A stretch of DNA of 64,000 nt, taken from positions 62,001-126,000 of the forward strand of contig NZ_LAYY01000014.1 of the NCBI RefSeq assembly GCF_000986785.1, read 5' to 3'. Source of the stretch: Mesobacillus campisalis (GTDB taxonomy: Bacteria; Bacillota; Bacilli; Bacillales; Cytobacillaceae). Below, piece after piece: positions 16,457-25,537 of the stretch. Positions within the stretch are counted from its first letter, which is position 1. Every line of letters begins with the position of its first letter. The notes below the pieces were generated by a model that saw nothing but the letters and a program-made list of their open reading frames with translations, made no database searches and was not told the DNA's origin. The position numbers and the translations under genes were made by a program.

Positions 16457-17242
16457 CTACCATGTAATCAGCGATGCGACCCGTTCCGCAATCAGCTTAT
16501 AGCCTTCTGCATTCGGATGGAATTTATCGGAATATAAATAATCATTCACACTAAGCTGGAACAAATCGAATGTCGGAACATAAATGGCCTTTTGATCCTG
16601 GTCCAGCAGCCTGCTTGTTTCATGGTTCCAGTCCCGGACAATTTGAGTGGTCAGTGCTGAATCATTCAAGTCAATAAACGGATTATATAAGCCGATATGG
16701 AAGATGACGGCTCCCTCATTCAATGACCTCAATCCCTTAAGAATCTTCTGCAAATTGTCAAGGTAGGCTTTCCTTGCCTGAGTGATCTTTTCACTGTTCA
16801 TTTCCAATAAGGTTTGGCCGCCCTGAAATAAATCATTGCCGCCAATGGTGATCAGGATGTAATCGGCATTCTTAACCTGCCTTTGTATTTCAGCCTGCTG
16901 TATCTGATTTAAAAGCTGTCCTGACCGGTAGCCTTTCACGCCAAAATTTTGCAGAGTGATTTTTTCTTCAGTTTTCATCTGAAGTTCCTCCACCAGATAG
17001 CCAATATATCCTTTTCCGCTGTCATCACCAGTCCCCCTGGTCAGCGAGTCCCCAAGCGCGACAACGAATTTTCCTTTTATACTGGTCGCGGCTTCTCCTG
17101 CCGGCTCCACTTCCTCCATCCTGCTGGAACCAGCATCCCCGCTGAAGAATTGGTTTTGGATTGTCCACCCAAGCCCAAATAGCATCAATGCCATTGATAA
17201 TAATGAAAAAATAAATACAAACCGGACAGAACCCTGCTTCAT
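16457..17242 (-). CDS. Membrane-anchored SGNH/GDSL hydrolase
   Basis: 261 aa from ATG 17242 (AGGAG 7 bases upstream). One N-terminal membrane helix (about residues 8-28) puts the domain outside. SGNH blocks: VVALGDSLTRGTG (Ser), GVKGYRSGQLL (Gly), ITIGGNDLF (Asn), DKFHPNAEGY (Asp/His). It resembles Bacillus GDSL lipase/acylhydrolases such as YpmR-like proteins. The stop lies 11 bases before the ABC ATPase start, so the hydrolase and exporter probably work together, perhaps on a lipid or acylated glycan; this is inference. Confidence 0.88.
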   Translation of the reverse strand: MKQGSVRFVFIFSLLSMALMLFGLGWTIQNQFFSGDAGSSRMEEVEPAGEAATSIKGKFVVALGDSLTRGTGDDSGKGYIGYLVEELQMKTEEKITLQNFGVKGYRSGQLLNQIQQAEIQRQVKNADYILITIGGNDLFQGGQTLLEMNSEKITQARKAYLDNLQKILKGLRSLNEGAVIFHIGLYNPFIDLNDSALTTQIVRDWNHETSRLLDQDQKAIYVPTFDLFQLSVNDYLYSDKFHPNAEGYKLIAERVASLITW

Positions 17243-17392
17243 AAGACCACTCCTATTAAAAATTCCATTGTAACCAGCCAATATAAAAGTCTCTCTTTAC
17301 ATTATAAACCTTTTTTTGGAAGAGAATAAATGGATGCATGAATGAGGACGTTTCCGAAAGTCCAAATTAACAGAAAAAGGAGGGAAAATGGA

Positions 17393-17569
17393 ATGCAGAA
17401 AAAAGGAGAAAGTGACCTTCAGCATGAAGGCAAAGACAAAGTATATTTGGATGTGGACCGCATCATCAATGAAGGGTTATCAGGCGGCTCTGTACATATG
17501 AGAGAAGGCTCAACGAACATTGAAGAAGCAAGGGACATGGAAGAAGAAGCGCCGCCAAATCAATCTTGA
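17393..17569 (+). CDS. Small hydrophilic protein (58 aa), Bacillus-type hypothetical
   Basis: ATG 17393 follows AAGGAGGG with 8 bases of spacing; a nearer ATG at 17388 is out of frame. The product is charged (KVYLDVDRIINEGLSGGSVHMREG...EEAPPNQS) with no signal or membrane helix. I recall similar short proteins in Bacillus but no function. It stands alone, divergent from the SGNH/ABC operon. Confidence 0.65.
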   Translation: MQKKGESDLQHEGKDKVYLDVDRIINEGLSGGSVHMREGSTNIEEARDMEEEAPPNQS

Positions 17570-17840
17570 CACTAAAGGCAAATAGATTTTAAACTGAAAC
17601 GCTTGGCTGGACACCAAAAAGGTTCAGCCATCGTTGTTTTAGAGAAAGTATTTTTTATTTACAGGAACATCTTTTACCTTGCAGCATCTCCCCTTAATTT
17701 TGTAAAACTACATTTATTTAAAGTCCCTCTTTTTTTGTCGAAGATATTATTCCGTTTTCCGAAGGATATCGCTTAAATTATTCCAAATATTCTGTTATGT
17801 TAGATTAGTAACTTACTAACTACATAGAAAGGATGATTGG

Positions 17841-20657
17841 ATGAAGAAGCATTTTGCTGGATTGCTGGCATTGATGATGGTGCTCTCCCTGTTCTCTGCT
17901 GCAGCCTTCCCTGCTCTGGCAAATAGCACAGCGGAAGCACTGGAAACAGTAGAATTGGAGACAAGCAGAGACCTTTTCTCAATGACGGAAGTCAGGACAG
18001 TTGAAGTCCAAGCAGATTTAGGAGAAAACGCAGATTTAAGCCAACTGGAGTTCCAGTTTGGCGGGAAGGAAATTTCGGAGTGGAAAAAGTGGACTAGCGG
18101 AACCACCTTTAACGGAGACCCCTTCATAAAAGTTGTGGAAGAGCCACATTATGTGGACGATACAACCGTTAAAGCTACTTTAGAGTTTGGTTTATTGTTT
18201 AACCGTGACAATCTATCAAACCGTACCATCCGCACTCAGTACCAGCAGTTCATCGGCGAATATGAACTGGCGATGGTCAGTCCTGACACGGAAACAAAAG
18301 CCGCAACCACCGTCAAGCTCAATGTCTATGACGAATTCCTGTTTTATGACCAGCTGAAGCCTGCGATTGTCTCGATTTTCGAAGAGGCAAACGCAAAAAA
18401 TGATCGCTACCTCGAATACCAAAGCCTTGGCAAAAGCGTTGAGGGCCGTGACCTTCATTTCGTCATTTTGGCAAAAGATAAAGAGGCGGTAGACAAATAT
18501 TTAAACGAAACGCTGCCGACAGCGCTTGAAAACCCTGAAAGCCTTCAGGAAAAAATCAATAATGGAACAATGGGCGACTACCAGATTCCCGTTTGGATCA
18601 ACAATATCCACCCCGATGAAGTGGAAGGTGTTGATGCACAGGTCGAGCTGCTAAAGAAATTTGCTGTTGAAGATAAGGTAACCATCACAAACGAGAAAGA
18701 TGGGAAAGAAACAAGTGTAACCTTGAATGTCGATGAGGTCCTGGATGATGTGATTTTCCTCTATATGTTCACCAATAACCCGGATGGCCGCGTCGCCAAT
18801 ACAAGGGCGAATGCCAATGGCTTTGACTTGAACCGTGACAATCATTACCAAACTCAGGTCGAGACACAGGCCGTTACGGAAGAGATTGCAAAATGGACGC
18901 CTCTCTCCTTCCTGGATATGCACGGCTATGTGGACGGATTTTTAATTGAGCCGACCACACCGCCGCATAATCCCAACTATGAATACGACCTGCTGCACCC
19001 GGCCATGATCGAAGAAGCCAATGCGATGGGACAAGCAGGGATTGGAAACTCGAAACTGGATTCTTATTTCATTCCGGCACAGGCTTGGGAAGATGGCTGG
19101 GATGACATGACACCAGCTTATACAGCGACGTTCGCGATGCTCCACGGGTCGCTGGGCCATACAATCGAAGTTCCGGCCCTTAGCCAGGACAGCTATCGGG
19201 CAATGGTTGGTGCAGGCATGGGGGGAATCCTTTATGTGACTGAAAACAAGGACAGGCTCTACAAGAACCAGCTGGAAATTTTCAAGCGCGGTGTAAACGG
19301 TGAAGATAACACCGCCGTCGATGAATATTATGTCAATGCTGCGGGAGAATCAATCGGCCGCCAAAGAGGCGAAAATGAAAATTTCTTCCCTGACTACTAT
19401 GTGATCCCGACTGATAATAAAGAGCAGAAAAACAATCTTGAAGCTCACAATATGGTCGATTACCTTCTTCGCAATGGCGTAAAAGTAGAGCAAACGACCA
19501 AAAACATGAAAGTGAATGGAACTCTGTATCCTAAAGGCACGTTTGTTGTTCCTATGAACCAGGCAAAACGCGGCTTGGCCAACGCCATGCTTTATAAAGG
19601 CGACAATGTATCCGACTGGGCAGCGATGTACGACCCAATCGTCGTCAATTTCCCGGCTCTGCGCGGATTTGATATCGATGAGGTCCGTGTGGCAGGAGCC
19701 TTTGATCAAAACACAATTGAAGTAGAAAACGTTGCAGCACCAACCGGCCAAATTACCGGCAAGACCCCAAAACAAGTGCTGGCCAATACCAATAATGACA
19801 CCGTTAAACTCGTAAACGAGCTGCTTGAAAATGGAGCAGTTGTCGAGAAAGCAACCGAAACGAAAGCCGGCGTCAATAAAGGCGACTTTATAGTCAGCAC
19901 AAAAGATTTGCAGGCTTATGGCAAGGATTATTATTTCGAATCGAAGTCACTTGGTACTTCAAACGCAGGTAGAACAGAAAAGCTGTCCCAGCCGAAAGTC
20001 GCTGTAACAGGGTCTTCACAGCTGCGTTTCTCCGTCAAGGAACTCGGCTTCAATCTTGTGGACCCAGCGACTGCTGATGTCATTGTCAGCGACAGCGGAA
20101 CACTTAATCTGAATAGCATGTCCGGCAAGCACTATGTTGGAATCGGAGCCTCGGCCTTAAATGCTGTAAGGAACAGCGGTGCGCTGGCTGGATTTGATTT
20201 CGCCCGCACAAGCAACGGCCATGAAGGTCTTTTAAAAGCAAACGTGAACGACCATGTGCTGACATCCGGTTATGAGGCGAATGAGCTGCTTTACACAACT
20301 AATGGAGCATGGATTACTTCTGTCCCTAAAGAAGCAGAAGTACTGGCAACCATCAGCAAAAGCGATGATTTCTATGTTGCCGGCTGGTGGCCAGGCCATG
20401 AACAGGCAAAAGGCCAGACTCTTGCTTTCACGCAAAACTTTGAAGATTCCAGCATCACCCTTTTCGCCAATGATTTGGCCTTCCGGGCACACACACAATA
20501 CAGCTACCGCTTCCTTGCCAACTCCATCTATGCTTCCGTTGGCACCGAAGTAGAGAAGAAAGGCAAAGGAAAAGGAAAACTGAAGGATAAAAAAGGAAAA
20601 CCTCAGAATAACAAAATAGAAGAATCCTTCTTTGAAAAAGGCAGGGACCGTGAATAA
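17841..20657 (+). CDS. Secreted M14-family zinc carboxypeptidase
   Basis: 938 aa. Sec signal peptide of about 27 residues (...FPALANS). The Peptidase_M14 domain spans about 165-460: NIHPDEVEG supplies the zinc His and Glu, SFLDMHGYV the second His, NPDGRVANTRANANGFDLNRDN the substrate-binding Arg/Asn segment, and HTIEVP the catalytic Glu. The long C-terminal half has no domain I can name and ends in a Lys/Gly-rich tail (KKGKGKGKLKDKKGK) that could bind anionic wall polymers. It should trim C-terminal residues from extracellular peptides. AGAAAGGATG lies 8 bases upstream. An inverted repeat sits just 5' of the gene. Confidence 0.9.
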   Translation: MKKHFAGLLALMMVLSLFSAAAFPALANSTAEALETVELETSRDLFSMTEVRTVEVQADLGENADLSQLEFQFGGKEISEWKKWTSGTTFNGDPFIKVVEEPHYVDDTTVKATLEFGLLFNRDNLSNRTIRTQYQQFIGEYELAMVSPDTETKAATTVKLNVYDEFLFYDQLKPAIVSIFEEANAKNDRYLEYQSLGKSVEGRDLHFVILAKDKEAVDKYLNETLPTALENPESLQEKINNGTMGDYQIPVWINNIHPDEVEGVDAQVELLKKFAVEDKVTITNEKDGKETSVTLNVDEVLDDVIFLYMFTNNPDGRVANTRANANGFDLNRDNHYQTQVETQAVTEEIAKWTPLSFLDMHGYVDGFLIEPTTPPHNPNYEYDLLHPAMIEEANAMGQAGIGNSKLDSYFIPAQAWEDGWDDMTPAYTATFAMLHGSLGHTIEVPALSQDSYRAMVGAGMGGILYVTENKDRLYKNQLEIFKRGVNGEDNTAVDEYYVNAAGESIGRQRGENENFFPDYYVIPTDNKEQKNNLEAHNMVDYLLRNGVKVEQTTKNMKVNGTLYPKGTFVVPMNQAKRGLANAMLYKGDNVSDWAAMYDPIVVNFPALRGFDIDEVRVAGAFDQNTIEVENVAAPTGQITGKTPKQVLANTNNDTVKLVNELLENGAVVEKATETKAGVNKGDFIVSTKDLQAYGKDYYFESKSLGTSNAGRTEKLSQPKVAVTGSSQLRFSVKELGFNLVDPATADVIVSDSGTLNLNSMSGKHYVGIGASALNAVRNSGALAGFDFARTSNGHEGLLKANVNDHVLTSGYEANELLYTTNGAWITSVPKEAEVLATISKSDDFYVAGWWPGHEQAKGQTLAFTQNFEDSSITLFANDLAFRAHTQYSYRFLANSIYASVGTEVEKKGKGKGKLKDKKGKPQNNKIEESFFEKGRDRE

Positions 20658-20711
20658 ATAGAAGGTCCTATTGACCACTGCTTTTATTAAAAAGTACCGC
20701 TCTCAACTTAA

Positions 20712-20742
20712 AGAGGTGCCCGTCCCCAGGACGAGCACCTCT
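20712..20742. terminator. Hairpin between convergent genes, probable terminator
   Basis: AGAGGTGC (from 20712) pairs with GCACCTCT (20735-20742), with an inner CGTCC/GGACG stem. T runs on either side are short, so termination may be weak. Confidence 0.55.
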
Positions 20743-20751
20743 TATGCTTGA

Positions 20752-21825
20752 TCAGCCTTTTGCTGCAAAAACTTCTGTTTCTGCAGCCTTGCTTCCGGAA
20801 ACTATTTTTTTCAGCATATCCTCCGTTAGGTCCAATGGCTTTAGGTTCGCTTCCTTTAGCAATCTTCTAGTGTTATGGTCAAAAAATTCTATAGCCCTTT
20901 CCCAGTATGGGTAAAAAACACTTATAGGTTCGTTAAATCTGGTTTCCTCAGCGGTGAGTTCCCCCTGGTAGCTGGTTGGCACGACTTCAACATTCCATAT
21001 ATCAAGAGAGCTCCTGATCATATCACAGATTTTCTGATTGGTTGGCGGGTTGGAATTGGTTATATGGTAAATCGTATTGTCTTCAGCATGATTCAGTGCC
21101 GCACTTAATACCTTTACCACATAATCAACTGGAACAAAGTTCTGGGGGATTTCTGGATTACAGAGGAACTTAAAGTTTTTTATTGGGGATTTCTGTCTGT
21201 CCATCCTTCTTTTCAGCAGATCAAAACTCCTGATGATCCCATACAACGCAAAAGCCGAATCTGCCTTTCCCGTCCTTGAATCGCCAATAATGATGGATGG
21301 ACGAAAAATACTTACATTGAAAAAGTCTTTATACCGAAGGGCCAGATGCTCCGCCTGACACTTGCTTTCTTCATAATAATTATTAAAAGGAAGATCAACT
21401 GAATGCAATTCTTCTCTTGCTTCAAACTTTTTGCCGAGCGTATAGGCAGTGCTTACATGGAAGAAATGCTTTACCTTCAGCCTCCTCGCAAGCTCCAATA
21501 TATTTTTTGTTCCCTCATAATTAATCTTGAACGTTTTTTCCTTATCTTCTTTATGAAAAGAAAGAAAGGCTGCCATATGATAGACCGCATGAATGTTTTG
21601 CGTTAAGGATCGTATCATGTCCTCCGCAATCCCTGCATGATCCCGGGTAATATCTCCTTCCACCAGATGTAAATGTTCACGAAGATGGAACGGTGTTGAA
21701 GCAACGAGATTCTCCGCTTTTTTTTGATTCCGTACAAGGGCATATACATCATGGCCATCCTCAAGCAGGCTCAGCGTTAATTGTTTCCCGACAAATCCTG
21801 TGGACCCAGTTAATAATATTTTCAT
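20752..21825 (-). CDS. SDR/NAD-dependent epimerase, thioester-reductase-like
   Basis: 357 aa from ATG 21825; GTG 21831 lies on the ribosome site and is rejected. The Rossmann motif is GSTGFVGKQL near residue 8. The active site is YYEESKCQAEHL (Tyr-x3-Lys) near 150, with STAYTLGK before it. The overall pattern is NAD_binding_4, as in long-chain thioester reductases and extended SDRs. Substrate unknown. Monocistronic. Cytosolic. Confidence 0.82.
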   Translation of the reverse strand: MKILLTGSTGFVGKQLTLSLLEDGHDVYALVRNQKKAENLVASTPFHLREHLHLVEGDITRDHAGIAEDMIRSLTQNIHAVYHMAAFLSFHKEDKEKTFKINYEGTKNILELARRLKVKHFFHVSTAYTLGKKFEAREELHSVDLPFNNYYEESKCQAEHLALRYKDFFNVSIFRPSIIIGDSRTGKADSAFALYGIIRSFDLLKRRMDRQKSPIKNFKFLCNPEIPQNFVPVDYVVKVLSAALNHAEDNTIYHITNSNPPTNQKICDMIRSSLDIWNVEVVPTSYQGELTAEETRFNEPISVFYPYWERAIEFFDHNTRRLLKEANLKPLDLTEDMLKKIVSGSKAAETEVFAAKG

Positions 21826-21931
21826 TTCCACTCTCCTATATCATTATTCTTTCTACCAATACCCTACTTTAGTTATAATATCTTTTCAAATACTAACATA
21901 TGGGATTAATAATCTTTTCAAAATCAAAGAC

Positions 21932-21967
21932 AAAAAAATAGCGCCAGGCTACAAAGCCTGACGCTAT
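21932..21967 (-). terminator. Intrinsic terminator overlapping a stop codon
   Basis: The arms ATAGCGCCAGGCT (21938-21950) and AGCCTGACGCTAT (21955-21967), one mismatch, are followed on the minus strand by seven T. The upstream arm includes the TAG stop (21964-21966) of the small gene. Confidence 0.85.
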
Positions 21968-22218
21968 CTTAAAGCACTATTCAGCGATTTCCTATATCCC
22001 CACAGCTCGTCCCAGTCGATTGGAAGCTCCTCTAAATCCCAAAAACAATCATTTTTCCTGTGCACTGTCAAACGGCCATCCTCATAGCGCATGAAAGTAA
22101 TTGTCCCGGAATGGGCAAAGTCTTGGGCTGCTAGATAATGCTTTTCGCCGTCGAACTCGGCGAACTCCACAAAGCGCTCTTTCAGTTTTTCAATATCGGC
22201 TTTTCTGCGAATAACCAA
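21964..22218 (-). CDS. Small hypothetical protein (84 aa)
   Basis: I chose TTG 22218, 6 bases after AGGAGGTG; the frame extends to 22299 without another good site. The protein begins MVIRRKADIEKLKERFVEF and contains YLAAQDFAHSGTITFMRYEDGRLTVHRK. It is Trp-rich near the end (FWDLEELPIDWDELWGY). I do not recognise the family. Probably cytosolic and monocistronic with its own terminator. Confidence 0.6.
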   Translation of the reverse strand: MVIRRKADIEKLKERFVEFAEFDGEKHYLAAQDFAHSGTITFMRYEDGRLTVHRKNDCFWDLEELPIDWDELWGYRKSLNSALR

Positions 22219-22379
22219 TAGAAACACCTCCTGAATACTTATATTCGTTACAACTTGCACAATCCCTTTTATTTTATCAAAGGAACTTTGAATCTTCAAA
22301 ATACTTCCCTATTCCCTACCATTTTATGATAGAATCTTTTTGACTTTTCTATTCATTTGAAACCTAAAGGGGCCCGCCT

Positions 22380-23078
22380 ATGAAAAAAGCCTTGTATTTC
22401 TTATTTTTCCTGACGGCAGGATGTTCAGTCTCTGAAGAAGTTGCCACCTATACAGCAGAAGACCAGGTCAAGGGTGTTTCCTTTATTTATGAAGAAGAGC
22501 TGCCGGCACATGTTCCAGGCATTCCGGTGACACACTCTTTTCTCCCTGGAAAGAACTCCAAAGCCCGTACCGCTCCACCTACCCACATTGTCATCCATTT
22601 TGTCAGCAATGCCCTGGAGAATCCCGAAAACCCCTACGTCTTCGAAGATATTAAAAACATGTTTATAGACTATGAAATTTCATCGCACTATTTAATTACC
22701 CGTGAAGGGAAAATCCATCAATTGGTTCCGGAAAGCCTCGCCGCCTTCCATGCCGGAAGTGCCGGGAGCCTGCCTCATTTCCCCGAGTATAAAAATAAAC
22801 TGAATGATTACTCGATTGGAATAGAATTGATGGGAATTGGCACTGAAAGCGAGATGAACATGATGGTTCCCCCTGAAATCTACCATTCTCTTTCCCCTGA
22901 ACATATTGGCTATACAGAGGAGCAGTATCAAGCATTAAAAACCCTAACAGACGATATATTGTCCAGAAACACCCAGATAAAAAAAGACCGCAGCCATATC
23001 ATTGGCCACAGCGAATATGCACCAGAGCGCAAAACCGATCCCGGCAGCCTTTTTAACTGGTCGAGGCTGGGATTATAG
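22380..23078 (+). CDS. N-acetylmuramoyl-L-alanine amidase lipoprotein (Amidase_2)
   Basis: 232 aa. The signal MKKALYFLFFLTAGC has lipobox TAGC. The Amidase_2 zinc fold spans about 55-225: THIVIHFVSN (first zinc His), SSHYLITREGKIHQLVPE, AAFHAGSAG, and HIIGHSEYAPERKTDPGSLFNW (second His plus the catalytic Lys/Asp segment). It should cleave the amide between MurNAc and L-Ala at the outer face of the membrane, in wall turnover or muropeptide recycling. AAAGGGG lies 7 bases upstream of ATG 22380. Confidence 0.9.
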   Translation: MKKALYFLFFLTAGCSVSEEVATYTAEDQVKGVSFIYEEELPAHVPGIPVTHSFLPGKNSKARTAPPTHIVIHFVSNALENPENPYVFEDIKNMFIDYEISSHYLITREGKIHQLVPESLAAFHAGSAGSLPHFPEYKNKLNDYSIGIELMGIGTESEMNMMVPPEIYHSLSPEHIGYTEEQYQALKTLTDDILSRNTQIKKDRSHIIGHSEYAPERKTDPGSLFNWSRLGL

Positions 23079-23169
23079 CTCCCTGTTTTCATCCCCGTTC
23101 TTCCGGGTAAAAATGCTACTATACCCTATGTGCTAAACAGGGACCATAAATTAGACAGGAGGAGCGATT

Positions 23170-23376
23170 ATGCCTTATAAAACGTTGAATGACCTTCCTG
23201 ACGCGGTAAAAGACAACCTGCCCCACCATGCACAGGAAATTTTCAAGGAAGCCTTTAACTCTGCAAGTGAAGAATATAAGGAAGAAGAGACAGCTTTCAA
23301 GGTAGCATGGAGTGCCGTCAAGAATAAATACGAAAAAGACAGCGATGGCAACTGGGTGGAAAAAGAGGATGAATGA
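23170..23376 (+). CDS. ChaB family protein
   Basis: 68 aa, typical ChaB length. The conserved LPDAVKDNLPHHAQEIFKEAFNSA and AFKVAWSAVKNKYEKDSDGNW match the ChaB fold. ChaB proteins were named for a cation transport locus in E. coli, but their role is uncertain. AGGAGGAGCGATT precedes ATG 23170. It has its own terminator. Confidence 0.9.
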   Translation: MPYKTLNDLPDAVKDNLPHHAQEIFKEAFNSASEEYKEEETAFKVAWSAVKNKYEKDSDGNWVEKEDE

Positions 23377-23382
23377 CAGGGA

Positions 23383-23417
23383 AACAGCCAGGGCCACTGC
23401 GGACTGGCTGTTTTTTT
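23383..23417 (+). terminator. Intrinsic terminator after chaB-like gene
   Basis: The arms AACAGCCAG (23383-23391) and CTGGCTGTT (23404-23412) are followed by a T run to 23417. Confidence 0.88.
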
Positions 23418-23453
23418 AATGAGAAGGTCGCCCCTCATAGGCAGGGCTAAAGC

Positions 23454-23484
23454 AAAAAACGCACAAGTCATCCTTCCTGTGCGT
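23454..23484 (-). terminator. Intrinsic terminator of the 30-codon gene
   Basis: On the minus strand, ACGCACA and TGTGCGT arms (23478-23484 with 23459-23465) are followed by six T. Confidence 0.75.
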
Positions 23485-23521
23485 ACTACCTATTTTTATT
23501 GGAAATGAACGGTCTGTAAAA

Positions 23522-23614
23522 CTAGACAACTTCCTTAAGTTGAGCTTTTTGCTTCAACAGCCGTAATTTCTGATTTTTTGTTAAGCGGTTCCAAAATCTT
23601 ACCTTGAATACCAT
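23522..23614 (-). CDS. Very small basic protein (30 aa)
   Basis: ATG 23614 lies 7 bases after GGGAGG on the minus strand. The frame gives MVFKVRFWNRL...QLKEVV, about one third Lys/Arg, and stops at 23522; a good intrinsic terminator follows 38 bases later. Gene-like signals on both sides suggest a real small gene, perhaps a membrane-associated or regulatory peptide. I know of no family match. Coding is not proven at this length. Confidence 0.45.
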   Translation of the reverse strand: MVFKVRFWNRLTKNQKLRLLKQKAQLKEVV

Positions 23615-24017
23615 ATCAAGACCTCCCAATATAGGTATTTTGTTTCAAGCTTTTTCAACATTTATATTAGAAAAACAGGGGAAATTTCCCCATTTTTTTT
23701 ATTAACTGTTTGTATTTTTTATTGTAACAAGGAATCTCTCTAGAGGGAATTTCATTAAGTCGACCTCATATTCCCTTTTTTTACAAAATCCGCATGAATT
23801 CACCCTATTAAAATGAACCTATGATAAATCTCCTATATATTCCTCTCTTTTCATGTCGAAATATCAATTATAAAAAGTGAATATTTATGTCAATTTGGTG
23901 AAAGTAATTGGTCTCCCCGTTCGACACTTGCCAAATGTAATTTTACCTATATCTACAAGGAAAACCTATTTAGTGTAGAATTAGTTTTATATGGATTATT
24001 TGGGGGTTGCTTGGAAG
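23615..24017. other. AT-rich intergenic stretch, no gene seen
   Basis: About 400 bases of AT-rich DNA. I found no open frame with a ribosome site and no clear repeat or hairpin. It must hold the divergent promoters of the 30-codon gene and of the receiver-domain gene. Confidence 0.6.
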
Positions 24018-24377
24018 TTGAAAGTTTTAATCGTGGAAGATGAGGTCAGAATCAGTAATCTATTAAAGATTTATCTGGAACGGGAACACTATATGGTGGA
24101 TATTGCTGATAATGGGAACGACGGGCTGACTAAGGCTTTGAATGAACATTACGATCTCATCATTTAAGATATATTAATGCCTGGCAAAGATGGATTTAAG
24201 GTGCTTGAAGAACTCCGAAAAGAAAAAGACACGCCTGCCATCATGCTTTCGGCAAAGACCGAGCAAAAAGATCAATTACAAAGTTTAAACCTTGGCGCAA
24301 ACGATTTTATCGCAAAGCCTTTCAGCCCAGGTGCTGTTGTATCAAAAGTGAAAGAAATCTTGTCGCCAGTTCAATAG
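24018..24377 (+). pseudogene. Receiver-only response regulator interrupted by a TAA codon
   Basis: From TTG 24018 the frame reads MKVLIVEDEVRISNLLKIYL... to ...HYDLII, then TAA (24165-24167), then continues in the same frame as DILMPGKDGF...IMLSAKTEQKDQ...GANDFIAKPFSP...EILSPVQ and stops at 24377. Conserved receivers read DLIILDIMMP, so TAA replaces the Leu codon just before the phospho-acceptor Asp (one change from TTA). All other receiver landmarks are intact (acidic pair ED, Ser/Thr, Lys in AKPF). No output domain follows, so the parent was Spo0F/CheY-like or already truncated. No kinase gene is adjacent. Confidence 0.8.
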
Positions 24378-24380
24378 AGG

Positions 24381-24410
24381 GAGCAGCCATTCCACGCTGC
24401 TCTTTTTTTT
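24381..24410 (+). terminator. Intrinsic terminator after the receiver gene
   Basis: The arms GAGCAGC (24381-24387) and GCTGCTC (24396-24402) are followed by eight T. Confidence 0.85.
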
Positions 24411-24556
24411 CTGACAAAACTGGAAGAAATCTGGGAGTATCTCTTTCTGTTATCAGAATATCAACGAATTGTAACCTAATTACCCATGAGCTGAAAACTA
24501 AGTATGCGATAATGACTCTTTCAAAACGAGTTATATGAGCCTGGGTGGTGCAAAGA

Positions 24557-25489
24557 TTGGCAAAGACTAGAAAAAGGAGAATGAGGATACGCTGGGGAAG
24601 GGTTTTCGGCGCTTTTCTTCTCATAGGGATTTTTATGATTGGCCTCTTTACTGTATTTCAATCTATTCAGGGAACAGTAAAAAAATTAAGCCAGCCAACA
24701 GAATTAGTAAAAGCAAATGATTCTCCTGATAAAGGGGAAAAGAAGATGGAAGCAGTAAATGTTTTATTATTAGGAAGCGATTCGCGCGGTGAGGAACATT
24801 CGCGGACAGATACGATTATGGTGGCCCATTATGATCCGGAAACGAGTAATGTAAAGCTGATCTCCCTTATGCGCGATATGTATGTTTTCATCCCTGAACA
24901 TGGCCAGCAAAAATTGAATGCCGCTTATACATATGGAGGTACGGAGCTGTTAAGGGAAACCATTCAATTGAATTTCGGGCTCGATATCGACCGATATGCC
25001 GTTGTCGATTTTAAAGGGTTCGAAAAAGCAGTGGACCTTCTCGTTCCGGATGGGATTGAAGTAGACATACCGTACGAGATGTCTGATGGGATTGGAATGA
25101 CGCTTGAACCAGGCACACAAAGACTTAATGGCAAAGAACTGCTGGGTTATGTCCGTTTTCGCCAGGACCGTTTAAGCGATTTTGGACGAGTGGAAAGACA
25201 GCAGGAAGTTGTCTCAAAATTAAAGGAAGAAGCGGCAGGTCTCCATAGTGTCGTAAAAATACCACAGCTTCTGGACCTCTTAGATACATATATTGAAACA
25301 AACATTGAAACATCCACACTTTTAACGATGGGAAAAGATATATTGGCCAATGAAGGCGGAGATATCGAAACATTGCGCCTGCCCGAAGAAGGCAGCTTTG
25401 AAAATCAAAGCTATGATGGGATTGGCGATGTGCTGGAAGTGGATTTCAGGCAAAATAAGATTGCCCTGAATCAGTTTTTGAAGAATTAA
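24557..25489 (+). CDS. LytR-CpsA-Psr (LCP) family wall-polymer ligase
   Basis: About 310 aa. A short Lys/Arg-rich cytosolic tail is followed by one membrane helix (FGAFLLIGIFMIGLFTVF), then an extracytoplasmic LCP domain from about residue 70: NVLLLGSDSRGEEHSRTDTIMVAHYDP, LISLMRDMYVFIP, LNAAYTYGG, YAVVDFKGFEKAVD, and GYVRFRQDRLSDFGRVERQQ with the Arg/Asp residues that hold the polyprenyl pyrophosphate. LCP enzymes attach teichoic acids or other glycopolymers to peptidoglycan. The start is uncertain: TTG 24557 follows GGTGG by 7 bases, while GTG 24545 and 24548 are also in frame. Confidence 0.9.
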   Translation: MAKTRKRRMRIRWGRVFGAFLLIGIFMIGLFTVFQSIQGTVKKLSQPTELVKANDSPDKGEKKMEAVNVLLLGSDSRGEEHSRTDTIMVAHYDPETSNVKLISLMRDMYVFIPEHGQQKLNAAYTYGGTELLRETIQLNFGLDIDRYAVVDFKGFEKAVDLLVPDGIEVDIPYEMSDGIGMTLEPGTQRLNGKELLGYVRFRQDRLSDFGRVERQQEVVSKLKEEAAGLHSVVKIPQLLDLLDTYIETNIETSTLLTMGKDILANEGGDIETLRLPEEGSFENQSYDGIGDVLEVDFRQNKIALNQFLKN

Positions 25490-25508
25490 TTCTTTTTTAT
25501 AAAAAGCG

Positions 25509-25533
25509 AAAAGCACCCGCGTGAGGTGCTTTT
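25509..25533. terminator. Bidirectional intrinsic terminator
   Basis: Perfect 9-bp arms AAAAGCACC and GGTGCTTTT lie between the convergent LCP gene and the CueP-like gene. Confidence 0.88.
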
Positions 25534-25537
25534 TGTT

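Noticed and set aside
17604-17629. GGCTG/CAGCC hairpin after the 58-aa gene as a terminator
   Set aside because: Only five pairs with interruptions and no adjacent T run.
24165-24167. Recoding of the TAA in the receiver gene
   Set aside because: UAA is not a selenocysteine or pyrrolysine codon, and the position is normally Leu. A nonsense change is simpler.
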